From contig NZ_AP024110.1 of assembly GCF_019703875.1 (NCBI RefSeq), forward strand, positions 1,364,001-1,428,000: 64,000 nucleotides of DNA, in the 5' to 3' direction. A program made the translations under genes and the position numbers. The DNA is from Methyloradius palustris (GTDB taxonomy: Bacteria; Pseudomonadota; Gammaproteobacteria; Burkholderiales; Methylophilaceae). How positions within the stretch are numbered: the stretch's first letter is position 1; each line of letters opens with the position of its first letter. The notes below the pieces were generated by a model that saw only the letters and a list, made by a program, of their open reading frames with translations, did not search any database and was not told the origin of the DNA. Positions 24,929 through 34,421 of the stretch are shown here, in pieces.

Positions 24929-26389
24929 ATGTCTTTGCAATTAAATCACCCAACCCTATTAAAGCAAGCTGGCTGTTTATTGGCAGGGCAATGGGTGGCT
25001 GCAGATTCAGGTGAGACATTTGCCGTCACAAACCCAGCGAATGGCGAAATCATTACGCAAGTACCCATGATGGGGCGTGCAGAAACTGAACGTGCGGTTG
25101 TTGCAGCTCAAGCAGCACAGAAATCATGGAAAGCGCTTACTGCAAAACTACGGTCGGCCTATCTTGAACGCTGGTTCGACCTCATCATGTTGCACCAAGA
25201 AGACTTGGCCAAGTTACTGACAGCAGAGCAGGGCAAGCCATTAGCCGAGGCGCGTGGTGAAGTGGCTTATGGCGCGAGTTTTATTGAATGGTTTGGCGAA
25301 GAGGCCAAGCGTGTTTATGGTGAAGTAATTCCGTCACCTATGAATGACAGACGTTTGCTTGTGATTAAGCAGCCGATAGGAGTCACTGCTGCGATTACGC
25401 CCTGGAATTTCCCGATTGCGATGATCACGCGGAAAGCTGCACCAGCATTGGCAGCTGGCTGCACCATGATTATCAAGCCTGCAGAGCAGACGCCATTGTC
25501 AGCCTTTGCACTTGGCGTGTTAGCTGAGGAGGCGGGTATTCCGGCAGGTGTATTGCAGATTATTACTGGCGATGCCCGAGAGATAGGCGCAGTGCTATGT
25601 GAAAGCCCGATTGTCACCAAGCTTTCATTTACTGGCTCTACCGAGGTTGGCCGCATTTTAATGCGGCAATGCGCAGATACCATCAAGAAGCTATCGCTCG
25701 AACTCGGTGGTAATGCACCTTTTATTGTGTTTGATGATGCTGACCTAGATGCCGCCGTTGAAGGGGCTATGATTAGCAAGTTCCGCAATGCAGGCCAGAC
25801 TTGTGTATGTGCCAACCGTCTGTTTGTTCAAGATGGTATTTTTGATGCTTTCGCCAAAAAACTGAGTGCCAAAGTCAGCCAGCTTAAAGTGGGTGAAGGT
25901 ACATTGGCCGAAGTCACTCAAGGTCCATTGATTGATGACGCAGCGATTGAAAAAGTAGAAAGTCATATCGCGGATGCTGTTGCTAAAGGCGCTAGCCTGA
26001 TACAGGGTGGCAAGCGTCATGCACTAGGCGGTACATTCTTCGAGCCTACAGTGCTTGCTGATGTAAGCCCCAGTGCCATGATTTTCCGGGAAGAAACCTT
26101 TGGGCCAGTCGCGCCACTATTTCGTTTCAAAACCGATGATGAAGTGATTGAACTGGCGAATCGTACTGAATTCGGCCTTGCGGCTTATTTCTTCAGCCGA
26201 GATATTGGCCGTATATGGCGGGTAGCAGAAGCACTTGAGTATGGCATGGTTGGGGTCAATACAGGCATGATCTCTAATGAAGTTGCGCCATTTGGCGGTG
26301 TGAAACAGTCAGGCCTGGGGCGCGAAGGCTCGCACCACGGTATTGATGAGTATCTGGAAATTAAATATGTATGTATGGCAGGGATTTAA
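24929..26389 (+). CDS. gabD: Succinate-semialdehyde dehydrogenase
   Basis: NAD(P)-dependent aldehyde dehydrogenase (486 aa) oxidising succinate semialdehyde to succinate, last step of GABA breakdown. ALDH motifs are TPWNFPIAMITRKAAPALAA, the glycine loop FTGSTEVGR, catalytic Glu in LELGGNAPFIVFDDADLD and nucleophile Cys in FRNAGQTCVCANR. The CVC arrangement around the nucleophile matches GabD-type enzymes, which are redox-regulated in E. coli and human. Length agrees with E. coli GabD (482 aa). It starts a gabD-puuC-gabT-glnT-like run with short gaps. Confidence 0.92.
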   Translation: MSLQLNHPTLLKQAGCLLAGQWVAADSGETFAVTNPANGEIITQVPMMGRAETERAVVAAQAAQKSWKALTAKLRSAYLERWFDLIMLHQEDLAKLLTAEQGKPLAEARGEVAYGASFIEWFGEEAKRVYGEVIPSPMNDRRLLVIKQPIGVTAAITPWNFPIAMITRKAAPALAAGCTMIIKPAEQTPLSAFALGVLAEEAGIPAGVLQIITGDAREIGAVLCESPIVTKLSFTGSTEVGRILMRQCADTIKKLSLELGGNAPFIVFDDADLDAAVEGAMISKFRNAGQTCVCANRLFVQDGIFDAFAKKLSAKVSQLKVGEGTLAEVTQGPLIDDAAIEKVESHIADAVAKGASLIQGGKRHALGGTFFEPTVLADVSPSAMIFREETFGPVAPLFRFKTDDEVIELANRTEFGLAAYFFSRDIGRIWRVAEALEYGMVGVNTGMISNEVAPFGGVKQSGLGREGSHHGIDEYLEIKYVCMAGI

Positions 26390-26401
26390 GGAAAAACAAT
26401 C

Positions 26402-27904
26402 ATGAATGCGCCCACTCAACCACAAATAGATTGGCACGCTCGTGCCTCAGCTCTCAAGATCGATGGCCGGGCATTTATCGATGGCAAGCGCGTTAATGCG
26501 ATAGATGGCAGCACTTTCGAGTGCTTATCCCCGATTGATAGTCGCAAGCTAGCAGATGTGGCAAGTGGCAAGGCGGCGGATATTGATGCGGCTGTCAGCG
26601 CTGCCCGTGCTGCATTTAATGACAGGCGCTGGGCTGGTTTATCGCCACGCGAACGTAAACAAACCATGATTCGGTTTGCTGACTTACTCATCAAGAATCG
26701 CGAAGAATTGGCATTGCTAGAAACGCTGGATATGGGCAAGCCCATCTCGGCAAGTCTTTCTGTAGATGTAAATTCAGGGGCTAATACTCTGCGCTGGTTT
26801 GGCGAAGCCATCGACAAGGTTTATGACGAAATCGCGCCAACCGCCGAGAATACATTGGCCATGATTACACGCGAGCCACTTGGCGTTGTAGGCGCGATTG
26901 TGCCGTGGAATTACCCTATATTGATGGCGTGCTGGAAGATTGCACCAGCCTTGGTTACAGGCAATAGTGTGGTTCTTAAACCTTCTGAAAAATCACCGCT
27001 AACCGCGTTGCGGTTGGGCGATTTAGCGCTAGAGGCTGGAATTCCTGCAGGCGTACTCAATGTAGTGCCTGGCTTTGGCCCAGATGCAGGCTCTCCACTT
27101 GCTATGCACATGGATGTTGATTGCATCGCCTTTACTGGCTCAACTGGGGTGGGCAAAAAGATTCAGGTGATGGCAGGGCAAAGTAATTTGAAGCGTGCAT
27201 GGTGTGAATTGGGTGGCAAGTCACCCAATATCGTATTTGCCGATTGCCAGGATATGGATAAAGCAGCGGCAGCCTCAGCCGGCTCGATTTTTTATAACCA
27301 GGGTGAAAGCTGTAATGCACCGTCACGTTTGCTGGTCGAGCGTTCTATCAAAGATGAATTCGTCAAAAAGCTGCTGGCACAACTCGCTGATTATCAACCG
27401 GGCGATCCGCTGGATGCTAATACCAGTATGGGTGCGATGGTAGATTGCGGGCAGATGGAAAATGTCTTGAAATACATTGCCAGCGGCAAACAGCAGGGCG
27501 CCAAGCTCCGAGCGGGTGGTGAGCAAGTCATGACCAGTACGGGTGGCTTTTATATCAGCCCCACAGTGTTTGACGATGTGACCAATGACATGACCATTGC
27601 ATCTGAAGAGATTTTTGGCCCTGTGCTATCTATCATGAGTTTTGATACCCAAGAAGAGGCTATCCGCATTGCCAACGATACTAATTATGGCCTGGCTGCT
27701 GCGGTATGGACGCGCGATATTTCAAGGGCACACCTGGTGGCGAAAGCGTTACGCGCAGGTACGGTGCATGTGAATAGCTATGATGAAGATGACATTACCG
27801 TGCCGTTTGGCGGCTACAAGCAATCGGGCAATGGCCGCGATAAGTCCCTGCATGCGCTGGAAAAGTATACTGAGCTTAAAACTACCTGGATAAAACTCTC
27901 TTGA
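26402..27904 (+). CDS. puuC: Gamma-glutamyl-gamma-aminobutyraldehyde dehydrogenase
   Basis: Aldehyde dehydrogenase (500 aa), third Puu step, oxidising the aldehyde made by PuuB to gamma-glutamyl-GABA; it may also oxidise 4-aminobutyraldehyde made by SpuC. Motifs are VPWNYPILMACWKIAPALVT, FTGSTGVGKK, catalytic Glu in CELGGKSPNIVFADCQD and nucleophile Cys in FYNQGESCNAPSRLLV. Length is close to E. coli PuuC (495 aa). It begins 13 bases after gabD with an AAGGA ribosome site. PuuC was chosen over betaine-aldehyde or other ALDH functions because every other Puu enzyme is nearby. Confidence 0.88.
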   Translation: MNAPTQPQIDWHARASALKIDGRAFIDGKRVNAIDGSTFECLSPIDSRKLADVASGKAADIDAAVSAARAAFNDRRWAGLSPRERKQTMIRFADLLIKNREELALLETLDMGKPISASLSVDVNSGANTLRWFGEAIDKVYDEIAPTAENTLAMITREPLGVVGAIVPWNYPILMACWKIAPALVTGNSVVLKPSEKSPLTALRLGDLALEAGIPAGVLNVVPGFGPDAGSPLAMHMDVDCIAFTGSTGVGKKIQVMAGQSNLKRAWCELGGKSPNIVFADCQDMDKAAAASAGSIFYNQGESCNAPSRLLVERSIKDEFVKKLLAQLADYQPGDPLDANTSMGAMVDCGQMENVLKYIASGKQQGAKLRAGGEQVMTSTGGFYISPTVFDDVTNDMTIASEEIFGPVLSIMSFDTQEEAIRIANDTNYGLAAAVWTRDISRAHLVAKALRAGTVHVNSYDEDDITVPFGGYKQSGNGRDKSLHALEKYTELKTTWIKLS

Positions 27905-27958
27905 ATCAGGGGCGTGATATCTAACAGGCTAAGAATATAGCCGATTGAGGAAACCATC

Positions 27959-29251
27959 ATGAATAAACTCACTGATCCAGTTATTAGTAATCAAGACTTG
28001 CATCAACGCCGTTTAGCAGCCACTCCGCGAGGCATAGGCGTGATGGCTGATTTCTTTATAGACCATGCCCTCAATGCTGAAGTGTGGGATGTAGAAGGGC
28101 GCCGCTATATCGATTTTGCAGGCGGCATTGCTGTACTCAATACAGGTCACAGGCATCCTAAATTAATCGCCGCTGTAGAAGCGCAGTTGCAGCGCTTTAC
28201 CCACACTTGCTATCAAGTACTGCCTTATGAAAGTTATGTGACCTTGGCCGAGCGGATTAACAAGCTCACGCCTGGTACTCACGCTAAAAAGACTGCATTT
28301 TTCTCCAGTGGCGCTGAAGCTGCTGAAAATGCTGTAAAGATTGCACGTGCCAGCACAGGTCGTCCGGGTCTTATTGCTTTCTCTGGCGCTTTTCATGGTC
28401 GCACCATGATGGCCTGCGCACTTACGGGCAAGGTAGTGCCTTACAAAGTAGGGTTCGGTCCATTCCCCTCAGACGTATATCACCTGCCATTCCCAATTGA
28501 TCTGCATGGTGTGAGCGTGGCAGACTCTATCCAGGCACTGCACACGCTTTTCAAGTCGGATATTGATCCCAAACGTGTTGCCGCCATCATGATTGAACCT
28601 GTGCAAGGTGAGGGTGGTTTCTATATTGCGCCACCTGCGTTGATGCAAGCGCTACGCAAAGAATGTGATGAGCACGGCATTCTGCTGGTATTTGACGAAG
28701 TGCAAACCGGGTTTGGGCGCACTGGAAAAATGTTCGCTGCGGAGCACTATGATGTCATCCCAGACATCATGCTGATGGCAAAAAGCCTGGCAGGGGGCAT
28801 GACATTGTCTGCTGTCTGCGGCAAGGCTGAAGTGATGGATGGGCCTTTGCCAGGCGGCCTCGGTGGTACCTATGCTGGCAATCCCCTTGCCATTGCTGCA
28901 GCGCACGCCGTGATTGATATTATTGAAGAAGAGCAGTTGATTAAACGATCAAATGAACTGGGTCAAAAGCTCATAACGAGACTTAAAGTAGCGCAAGCCA
29001 AAGTGCCAGCATTGAAAGAAGTTCGTGGCTTGGGCTCTATGATTGCTGCAGAGTTTTTTGATCCAGTGACAAATGAGCCGTCACCAGATGCAGTAAAGCG
29101 TGTGCAACAAGCAGCGCTGGAGGAAGGCTTGATCCTGCTGACTTGCGGTGTATATGCCAACGTTATTCGCTTCCTTTACCCACTCACTACAGAAGATGCC
29201 GTATTCGATGAAGCCTTGGCAATTATTGATCGTGCGCTCACCAAAGCCTAA
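27959..29251 (+). CDS. gabT: 4-aminobutyrate aminotransferase
   Basis: PLP-dependent class III aminotransferase (430 aa) converting GABA and 2-oxoglutarate to succinate semialdehyde and glutamate. It carries FFSSGAEAAENAVKIARAST, FSGAFHGRTMMACALTGKV, the PLP Asp in LLVFDEVQTGFGRTGKMFAA and the lysine in LMAKSLAGGMTLSAVCG, closely following E. coli GabT/PuuE. A GAGGAAA site precedes the ATG. The glutamate it makes can be recycled by PuuA, so the cycle needs no net glutamate. Confidence 0.92.
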   Translation: MNKLTDPVISNQDLHQRRLAATPRGIGVMADFFIDHALNAEVWDVEGRRYIDFAGGIAVLNTGHRHPKLIAAVEAQLQRFTHTCYQVLPYESYVTLAERINKLTPGTHAKKTAFFSSGAEAAENAVKIARASTGRPGLIAFSGAFHGRTMMACALTGKVVPYKVGFGPFPSDVYHLPFPIDLHGVSVADSIQALHTLFKSDIDPKRVAAIMIEPVQGEGGFYIAPPALMQALRKECDEHGILLVFDEVQTGFGRTGKMFAAEHYDVIPDIMLMAKSLAGGMTLSAVCGKAEVMDGPLPGGLGGTYAGNPLAIAAAHAVIDIIEEEQLIKRSNELGQKLITRLKVAQAKVPALKEVRGLGSMIAAEFFDPVTNEPSPDAVKRVQQAALEEGLILLTCGVYANVIRFLYPLTTEDAVFDEALAIIDRALTKA

Positions 29252-29268
29252 TTTCCCTTAAGTAAAAA

Positions 29269-30624
29269 ATGCAAACAAAAACAAATAAAAGTGCGGATAT
29301 AGAAGCTGCAAAAATAGCCATGGCGAATGCCGGGGTGCATACCATCATTGCTCAGTTCGTCGATATTCATGGTTCAGCCAAGGGCAAATATATTCCGCTC
29401 TCGCACTTACAGGATATTCTTGATGCAGGCGCTGGCTTTGCCGGCCCATCAATCTGGGGTACTGGCCTGCCACGCAACGGTGCCAACTCGGAATATTACG
29501 GGCAAGGCGATCTTACAACCTTGCAGGCGCTGCCCTGGATGCCAGGTTATGCGCGCATCGTCTGTAATGGTGTGGTCGATGGAAAGCCCTTTGATCGTTG
29601 TTCGCGCCGATTACTCGCCAAGCAGGTCGCACGCCTTGCTGAACGAGGCTGGACATTAAATGTAGGGATAGAACCAGAATTTTTTCTGGTGACACAAGAT
29701 GCCAACGGCCGCCCAGTGCCGGATGCGCAAGATACACTTGATAAGCCCTCATATGACCTCAAAGCTCTGGCACGAGTCCGTGATGTACTCAGGAATATTG
29801 AGTTGGGCTTAACGCAATGTGGTTTTGACGTATTCCAGATAGACCATGAAGATGCCAGTGGGCAGTATGAGTTGAATTATCATTACAGCGATGCACTGAC
29901 TGCAGCTGATCGATTTATCCTGTTCAAAATGGCCGCAGATTATATTGCAGAAGAAGCTGGTCTTACTTTTACGCTCATGCCCAAACCGTTTGCTGATCGC
30001 CCAGGTAGCGGCTTGCATCTTCATTTATCATTGACTGATGCGCAAGGCAAAGCAGTCATGGCTGATAAAAACGATACGCACGGCATATCGCAAGTAGGGC
30101 GGCAGTGCATTGCGGGTTTGCTCGCACATAGCCCCGCATTGGCCGCTTTCCATGCGCCTACAGTCAACTCTTATAAACGTCTCGTTGTTGGCCGTTCACT
30201 TTCTGGCACGACTTGGGCGCCAGCTCATATTGCCTGGGGGTATAACAACCGTACTACTGTTGCTCGTGTGGTTGCTGGTCGCATAGAGTTCCGCCTGAGT
30301 GATGGCAGCAGCAACATCTATGCTGTGCTTGCATCGACGATTGCTGCCATGTTGGATGGGGTTGAAAAAAATCTTGTTCCGCCGACTCCAATTGATGAAG
30401 ACATCTATGAATGGGATGAGGCTGAATTTGAAAAGCGAGGCGTAAAAACACTCCCCCAAACCATGGGAGAATCGCTTGCGGCACTAGGCGCAGACGAAGT
30501 GCTTACGAATGTGCTGGGTGCAGATTACGTTGCAGAGTATCTCGCGACTAAACAGCCAGAATGGATCGATTACTGTCGTTCAGTGAGTGATTGGGAATAC
30601 AAGCGCTATCTCACTTGGCCTTAA
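29269..30624 (+). CDS. GlnT/GmaS-type glutamine synthetase paralogue (gamma-glutamylamide ligase)
   Basis: ATP-dependent glutamate-amine ligase (451 aa) of the group annotated as type III glutamate-ammonia ligase (GlnT), which includes gamma-glutamylmethylamide synthetase (GmaS). Signals are an N-terminus reading IIAQFVDIHGSAKGKYIPLS, GFAGPSIWGTGLPRNG, NVGIEPEFFL, FQIDHEDASGQYELNYHY, and SGLHLHLSL. The closing WEYKRYLTWP is also typical. The N-methylglutamate synthase and dehydrogenase genes that accompany gmaS in methylotrophs are absent here, so the amine substrate may be methylamine, ammonia or a polyamine. It is 17 bases downstream of gabT and likely in that operon. It is not PuuA, which is a separate gene at 17447. 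Confidence 0.8.
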   Translation: MQTKTNKSADIEAAKIAMANAGVHTIIAQFVDIHGSAKGKYIPLSHLQDILDAGAGFAGPSIWGTGLPRNGANSEYYGQGDLTTLQALPWMPGYARIVCNGVVDGKPFDRCSRRLLAKQVARLAERGWTLNVGIEPEFFLVTQDANGRPVPDAQDTLDKPSYDLKALARVRDVLRNIELGLTQCGFDVFQIDHEDASGQYELNYHYSDALTAADRFILFKMAADYIAEEAGLTFTLMPKPFADRPGSGLHLHLSLTDAQGKAVMADKNDTHGISQVGRQCIAGLLAHSPALAAFHAPTVNSYKRLVVGRSLSGTTWAPAHIAWGYNNRTTVARVVAGRIEFRLSDGSSNIYAVLASTIAAMLDGVEKNLVPPTPIDEDIYEWDEAEFEKRGVKTLPQTMGESLAALGADEVLTNVLGADYVAEYLATKQPEWIDYCRSVSDWEYKRYLTWP

Positions 30625-30776
30625 TTTCATGGTTTTAACTTAACCAATATTCCCTCAAGCCCTTAATTTACTTTAAAAAGTCTTACATTCCCTTACAGAA
30701 CTACCCCTGCTTGCGCTGTCATAATCTATAACTATAAAACATAAAAAAGATGGCTATTGATATTTAAGGAGCAAGT

Positions 30777-31196
30777 ATGAAAAAAGTACATTTGATTGCA
30801 GCATTGCTGTTTTCACTGGGCATTATGAGCAGTGGGGTTGCACTAGCAGACCACGGTCATTTTAGAGGTAATGTTGGTATCTACGTTGGGCCTGGGTTTG
30901 GACCTGGTTTTGGGCCGTATTACCCAAGGCCTTATTATCCATACTCGTATTATGACCCATACGTTTACGGTTATCCCTATTCACCGCCAGTCATCGTCAC
31001 CCCTGCGCCTGTAGTGCAATCGCCACCCGTGTATATCGAACAGCAAACCCAGCAGCAGCCTGCGCCTGCACCTAGTCAATCCAGCGCGCCAGCTGATTAT
31101 TACTGGTATCACTGCGATCAACCTGAAGGCTATTACCCATACATCAAAGAGTGTCCACAAGGCTGGACAAAAGTGACACCACAGCCACCTAAGTAA
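30777..31196 (+). CDS. Small secreted Tyr/Pro-rich protein, unknown function
   Basis: Exported protein of 139 aa with a clear Sec signal (cleavage after VALA, about residue 24). The mature part begins DHGHFRGNVGIYVGPG, followed by a Tyr/Pro-rich low-complexity region (about 44-70), a Pro/Gln-rich linker, and a conserved-looking C-terminal block with two cysteines (YHCDQPEGYYPYIKECPQGW, ending KVTPQPPK). The two cysteines could form a disulfide in the periplasm. An AAGGAG ribosome site precedes the ATG. I recognise no specific function; a surface or envelope-associated role is inferred from the signal and composition. Confidence 0.75.
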   Translation: MKKVHLIAALLFSLGIMSSGVALADHGHFRGNVGIYVGPGFGPGFGPYYPRPYYPYSYYDPYVYGYPYSPPVIVTPAPVVQSPPVYIEQQTQQQPAPAPSQSSAPADYYWYHCDQPEGYYPYIKECPQGWTKVTPQPPK

Positions 31197-31259
31197 GATT
31201 TTGAACTAAAAATCGGTTCACATTATTTACTAACTCTTTGGAATGGAATGAGGTCAATC

Positions 31260-31787
31260 ATGATAACAACGCGATCTAGTTATACGGTTATCGTAATATC
31301 GCTAGCGATGACGGCTTGCACCACTGTGCCTACAGGCCCAAGCCGCATGGCTTTGCCAGGCACGGGCAAGAGTTTTGAGCAATTTAATGATGATGATAGA
31401 ACTTGCCGTACATACAGCCTGAACCAAAGTAATGGCGTTTCTGCAAATCAGGCGGGTAATGATAGTTTTGCTAAAAGTGCAGCCGTTGGCACGGCAGTTG
31501 GTGCTGTGTTAGGCGCTGCAGTTGGTGGTGGCGAGGGTGCTGCGATTGGTGCAGGTACTGGCTTACTAGTGGGTAGTGCAGCAGGCAGTGATGCGGCGGC
31601 AGACTCGTCATATACAGTGCAGCAGCGCTATGACAACTCCTATGTGCAATGTATGTATGCCAAGGGCCATAAAGTGCCCGTTTCAGCTAGTTTTGCTAGG
31701 TCAATAAGTTCAGCACCAAGCAATAATGCACCAGCACCAGTGAAGCCGCCAACACAATACTATCCACCACCTCCACCGAATTATTAA
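31260..31787 (+). CDS. Putative glycine-zipper lipoprotein
   Basis: Protein of 175 aa with an N-terminal hydrophobic signal ending in LAMTACTTVP; the Cys follows MTA, an acceptable but not ideal lipobox. The middle contains a glycine-zipper stretch (VGTAVGAVLGAAVGGGEGAA, then IGAGTGLLVGSAAGSDAAA), which often inserts in membranes. The region ending RYDNSYVQCMYAKGHKVPV resembles YMGG/DUF-type envelope proteins. The tail is Pro-rich (PPTQYYPPPPPNY). An ATG 12 bases upstream is also in frame, but the AGGT site five bases before 31260 favours this start. It may be co-expressed with the preceding secreted protein. Confidence 0.72.
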   Translation: MITTRSSYTVIVISLAMTACTTVPTGPSRMALPGTGKSFEQFNDDDRTCRTYSLNQSNGVSANQAGNDSFAKSAAVGTAVGAVLGAAVGGGEGAAIGAGTGLLVGSAAGSDAAADSSYTVQQRYDNSYVQCMYAKGHKVPVSASFARSISSAPSNNAPAPVKPPTQYYPPPPPNY

Positions 31788-31807
31788 GAGGGGGAATTAG
31801 CTAATCC

Positions 31808-34390
31808 TTAGAATTGGCTTAGCAACTCATCTTCCAAGCGCTTGACGCTTTCTGCCTCAAGCTGTTTGCCATCTTTAGCTGAAATCATAAAACTGTCTTC
31901 TGCGCGGTTGCCCAAGGTATTAATTTTTGCTGTATGTAAATGTATGCCAAGGTTTAAAAACAAATGCGCTAGCTTTGATAACAAGCCTGGGCGATCAGCC
32001 ATGATCACATTCAATATGTGATTGTTACTATTCTTGTCAGCACGGATGCTGATCTCGATCTTGAACGGCGTGTGCTTGACCTGACGGCTAACACGTCCCT
32101 GCAATGGGGTTTCAAGTGGACAACTATGATGAAGTTTTTGCGCTAGTTCAAACTCTATATAACTTAATACATCGCGATAACTTACAGAGTTATCCCCATA
32201 ATTTGAAACAAGAAAACTGTCTATCGCATATCCATGTTGCGTGGTATGTATCTTGGCTTCAAGTATGTTGTAGCCGATGCGCTCAAAGAAGACGCAAATG
32301 CGTGCAAACAAGTCATCTCTGTCTTTAATATAGATCAGTGTTTGAATGCCGTCGCCAGCAGGGCTCAGCCTTGCTCGCACAATTGGTTGCTTGCTCTTAA
32401 TGTGTGATAACAACAAGCGTGTATGCCAAGCGATTTCCTGGCTTTCATAACGCAAGAAGTAGTTCTTATCCAATTTTTTCCAGAAGGATGCATAGTCTTT
32501 ATCGACCACACCATAGTGGCTAAGTGTCACGCGCGCATGTTGCTGGCGGCTAAGCATTTCTGCATCTACGCCGCCAATGTCACATTTTAGTAAGCGCATA
32601 GTGGTCAGAAATAGATTCTCCAGCAGCTTGGCTTTCCAGGCATTCCACACTTTGGGGCTAGTGCCGCGAATATCAGCAACGGTCAGCAGGTACAAGGCAA
32701 CTAAATTACGTTCATCCTTAATGAATCTGGCAAAGCCTTCAATTACTGCTGGATCAGATAAGTCAGATTTTTGCGCAGTGCTCGACATCACCAGATGCGA
32801 CTCAACCAGCCATGCGACCAACTCACTGTCTACTTTTGATAAGCCATGTGCTTTGCAGAATCTCAGTGCATCTACCGTACCTAAAGTGGAATGGTCGCCA
32901 CCACGACCTTTGGCAATGTCGTGAAATATTGCCCCTAAATACAACAAATAGGGTGAATCAAATTCAGCGAAGAGTTTGCTGCACAAAGGAAATTCATGGG
33001 CGTGCTTGGGTAAAGCAAAACGGCGTAAATTGCGCAGCACGTTGAGGATATGCTCATCTACGGTATAAACGTGGAAGAGATCATGCTGCATTTGCCCAAC
33101 AATTTTTCCGAACGCTGGAATATAGCTACCAAGTATGCCGTAGCGATTCATGCGTCTGAGGGCATGTGTGACGCCATTGGGTTGCTTCAATATATCCAGA
33201 AATAAGGTCTTATTTTTGGCACTTTGCCTGAAATCTCGATTAACCAGCTTTTTAACGCGGTGCAATGTGCGCAACAGGTTTGCGCTCATACCCGTCAATT
33301 CAGGGTGCTGCTCAAGTAATAAAAAACTCTCCAGAATCGCGCTAGGATTTTTTTGTAGCAACGTTGAAGACTTGGCTTCTAGCAACCCATTGCAAGCGTC
33401 AAATCGAGCATTGATTGGCTTGGTCTCATGCATGCTGGGGTAAATGCGCTCATGCAACAATTGCAACAGAATTTCGTTGATAAAGCTGACGAACTTGGCG
33501 CTACGGTAAAAGTCATGCATCAACTGTTCGCTGGCACGTTTTCGGCCTGAAGTTACATGACCAAGCTGCTTGGCCAAATCATTTTGGAAGTCGAATATTA
33601 GGCGATCTTCACGACGATTTGATAGGTAATGTAATCGAGCGCGTAACATTTCCAGATGTAACTCATGCCGCCTGATTTGCCGCGCCTCGGATTGGCTGAT
33701 CAAACCTTGTTTAACTAATGCCCCCCAACTAGCACCCAAACCAAGACTGCGAGATATCCATAAGATATTCTGCAGGTCGCGTAGGCCGCCAGGGCTTTCT
33801 TTGATATTGGGTTCTAAGTTATAGGTGGTATCGTTGAAGCGAGCATGACGTTGTTCCTGCTCATGTATTTTGGCTTCGTAAAATGCGGTGACGTCTAGTG
33901 CTTTGCAAAACTTTGTCTTGAAATCTTGATACAATTTTTTATTGCCAGTAAGAAAGCGTGATTCAAGCAGATTAGTTTGTACGGTAATGTCTTTTTCAGC
34001 TTCAGACAGGCATTCGCTCAAGCTACGCACGCTATGGCCTACCGCAAGCCCAATATCCCAAAAAACACCTACAAGCGCTTCTATGCTGCTATCCATGGCA
34101 TTTTGCAGGCGATCCGGCAGCAAAATGAGCAGATCAACATCAGAGTAGGGGAACAACTCACCACGACCATAACCGCCAACTGCAATCAGTGCTATCTCAT
34201 CAGAAATGCTGAGTTGTGACCACAAATCACGTAACACATTATCAACAAGCGCTGACTGTAAACGCAGCAACTTGGCGGTATCAGCAGTGCTCTCAAAATG
34301 TGCCCGTAGCTGAGATTGCTGCTGTTGCAGATACTCGCGCCAGATTTTGGTTGAATACTCAGGAATGGCGTTGATCAAAGGCGCGGACAT
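31808..34390 (-). CDS. glnD: [Protein-PII] uridylyltransferase/uridylyl-removing enzyme
   Basis: Bifunctional nitrogen sensor (860 aa) that uridylylates PII under nitrogen limitation and deuridylylates it when glutamine is high. Domain order is an N-terminal nucleotidyltransferase (VGGYGRGELFPYSDVDLLIL, about residues 71-90, with the GG and DxD catalytic residues), an HD hydrolase (YLGAIFHDIAKGRGGDHSTL, near 487), and two C-terminal ACT domains (SPAGDGIQTLIYIKDRDDLF and NVIMADRPGLLSKLAHLFLN). Length matches the family (E. coli 890 aa). It lies 31 bases downstream of map on the same strand, a common betaproteobacterial pairing. Confidence 0.95.
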   Translation of the reverse strand: MSAPLINAIPEYSTKIWREYLQQQQSQLRAHFESTADTAKLLRLQSALVDNVLRDLWSQLSISDEIALIAVGGYGRGELFPYSDVDLLILLPDRLQNAMDSSIEALVGVFWDIGLAVGHSVRSLSECLSEAEKDITVQTNLLESRFLTGNKKLYQDFKTKFCKALDVTAFYEAKIHEQEQRHARFNDTTYNLEPNIKESPGGLRDLQNILWISRSLGLGASWGALVKQGLISQSEARQIRRHELHLEMLRARLHYLSNRREDRLIFDFQNDLAKQLGHVTSGRKRASEQLMHDFYRSAKFVSFINEILLQLLHERIYPSMHETKPINARFDACNGLLEAKSSTLLQKNPSAILESFLLLEQHPELTGMSANLLRTLHRVKKLVNRDFRQSAKNKTLFLDILKQPNGVTHALRRMNRYGILGSYIPAFGKIVGQMQHDLFHVYTVDEHILNVLRNLRRFALPKHAHEFPLCSKLFAEFDSPYLLYLGAIFHDIAKGRGGDHSTLGTVDALRFCKAHGLSKVDSELVAWLVESHLVMSSTAQKSDLSDPAVIEGFARFIKDERNLVALYLLTVADIRGTSPKVWNAWKAKLLENLFLTTMRLLKCDIGGVDAEMLSRQQHARVTLSHYGVVDKDYASFWKKLDKNYFLRYESQEIAWHTRLLLSHIKSKQPIVRARLSPAGDGIQTLIYIKDRDDLFARICVFFERIGYNILEAKIHTTQHGYAIDSFLVSNYGDNSVSYRDVLSYIEFELAQKLHHSCPLETPLQGRVSRQVKHTPFKIEISIRADKNSNNHILNVIMADRPGLLSKLAHLFLNLGIHLHTAKINTLGNRAEDSFMISAKDGKQLEAESVKRLEDELLSQF

Positions 34391-34421
34391 ACTGGCAATC
34401 TATGGCGTGGTATTAATTAAC

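Noticed and set aside
29269..30624. Housekeeping glutamine synthetase GlnA
   Set aside because: The sequence follows the GlnT/GmaS group, is shorter than GlnA type I and lacks the recognisable adenylylation-site region.
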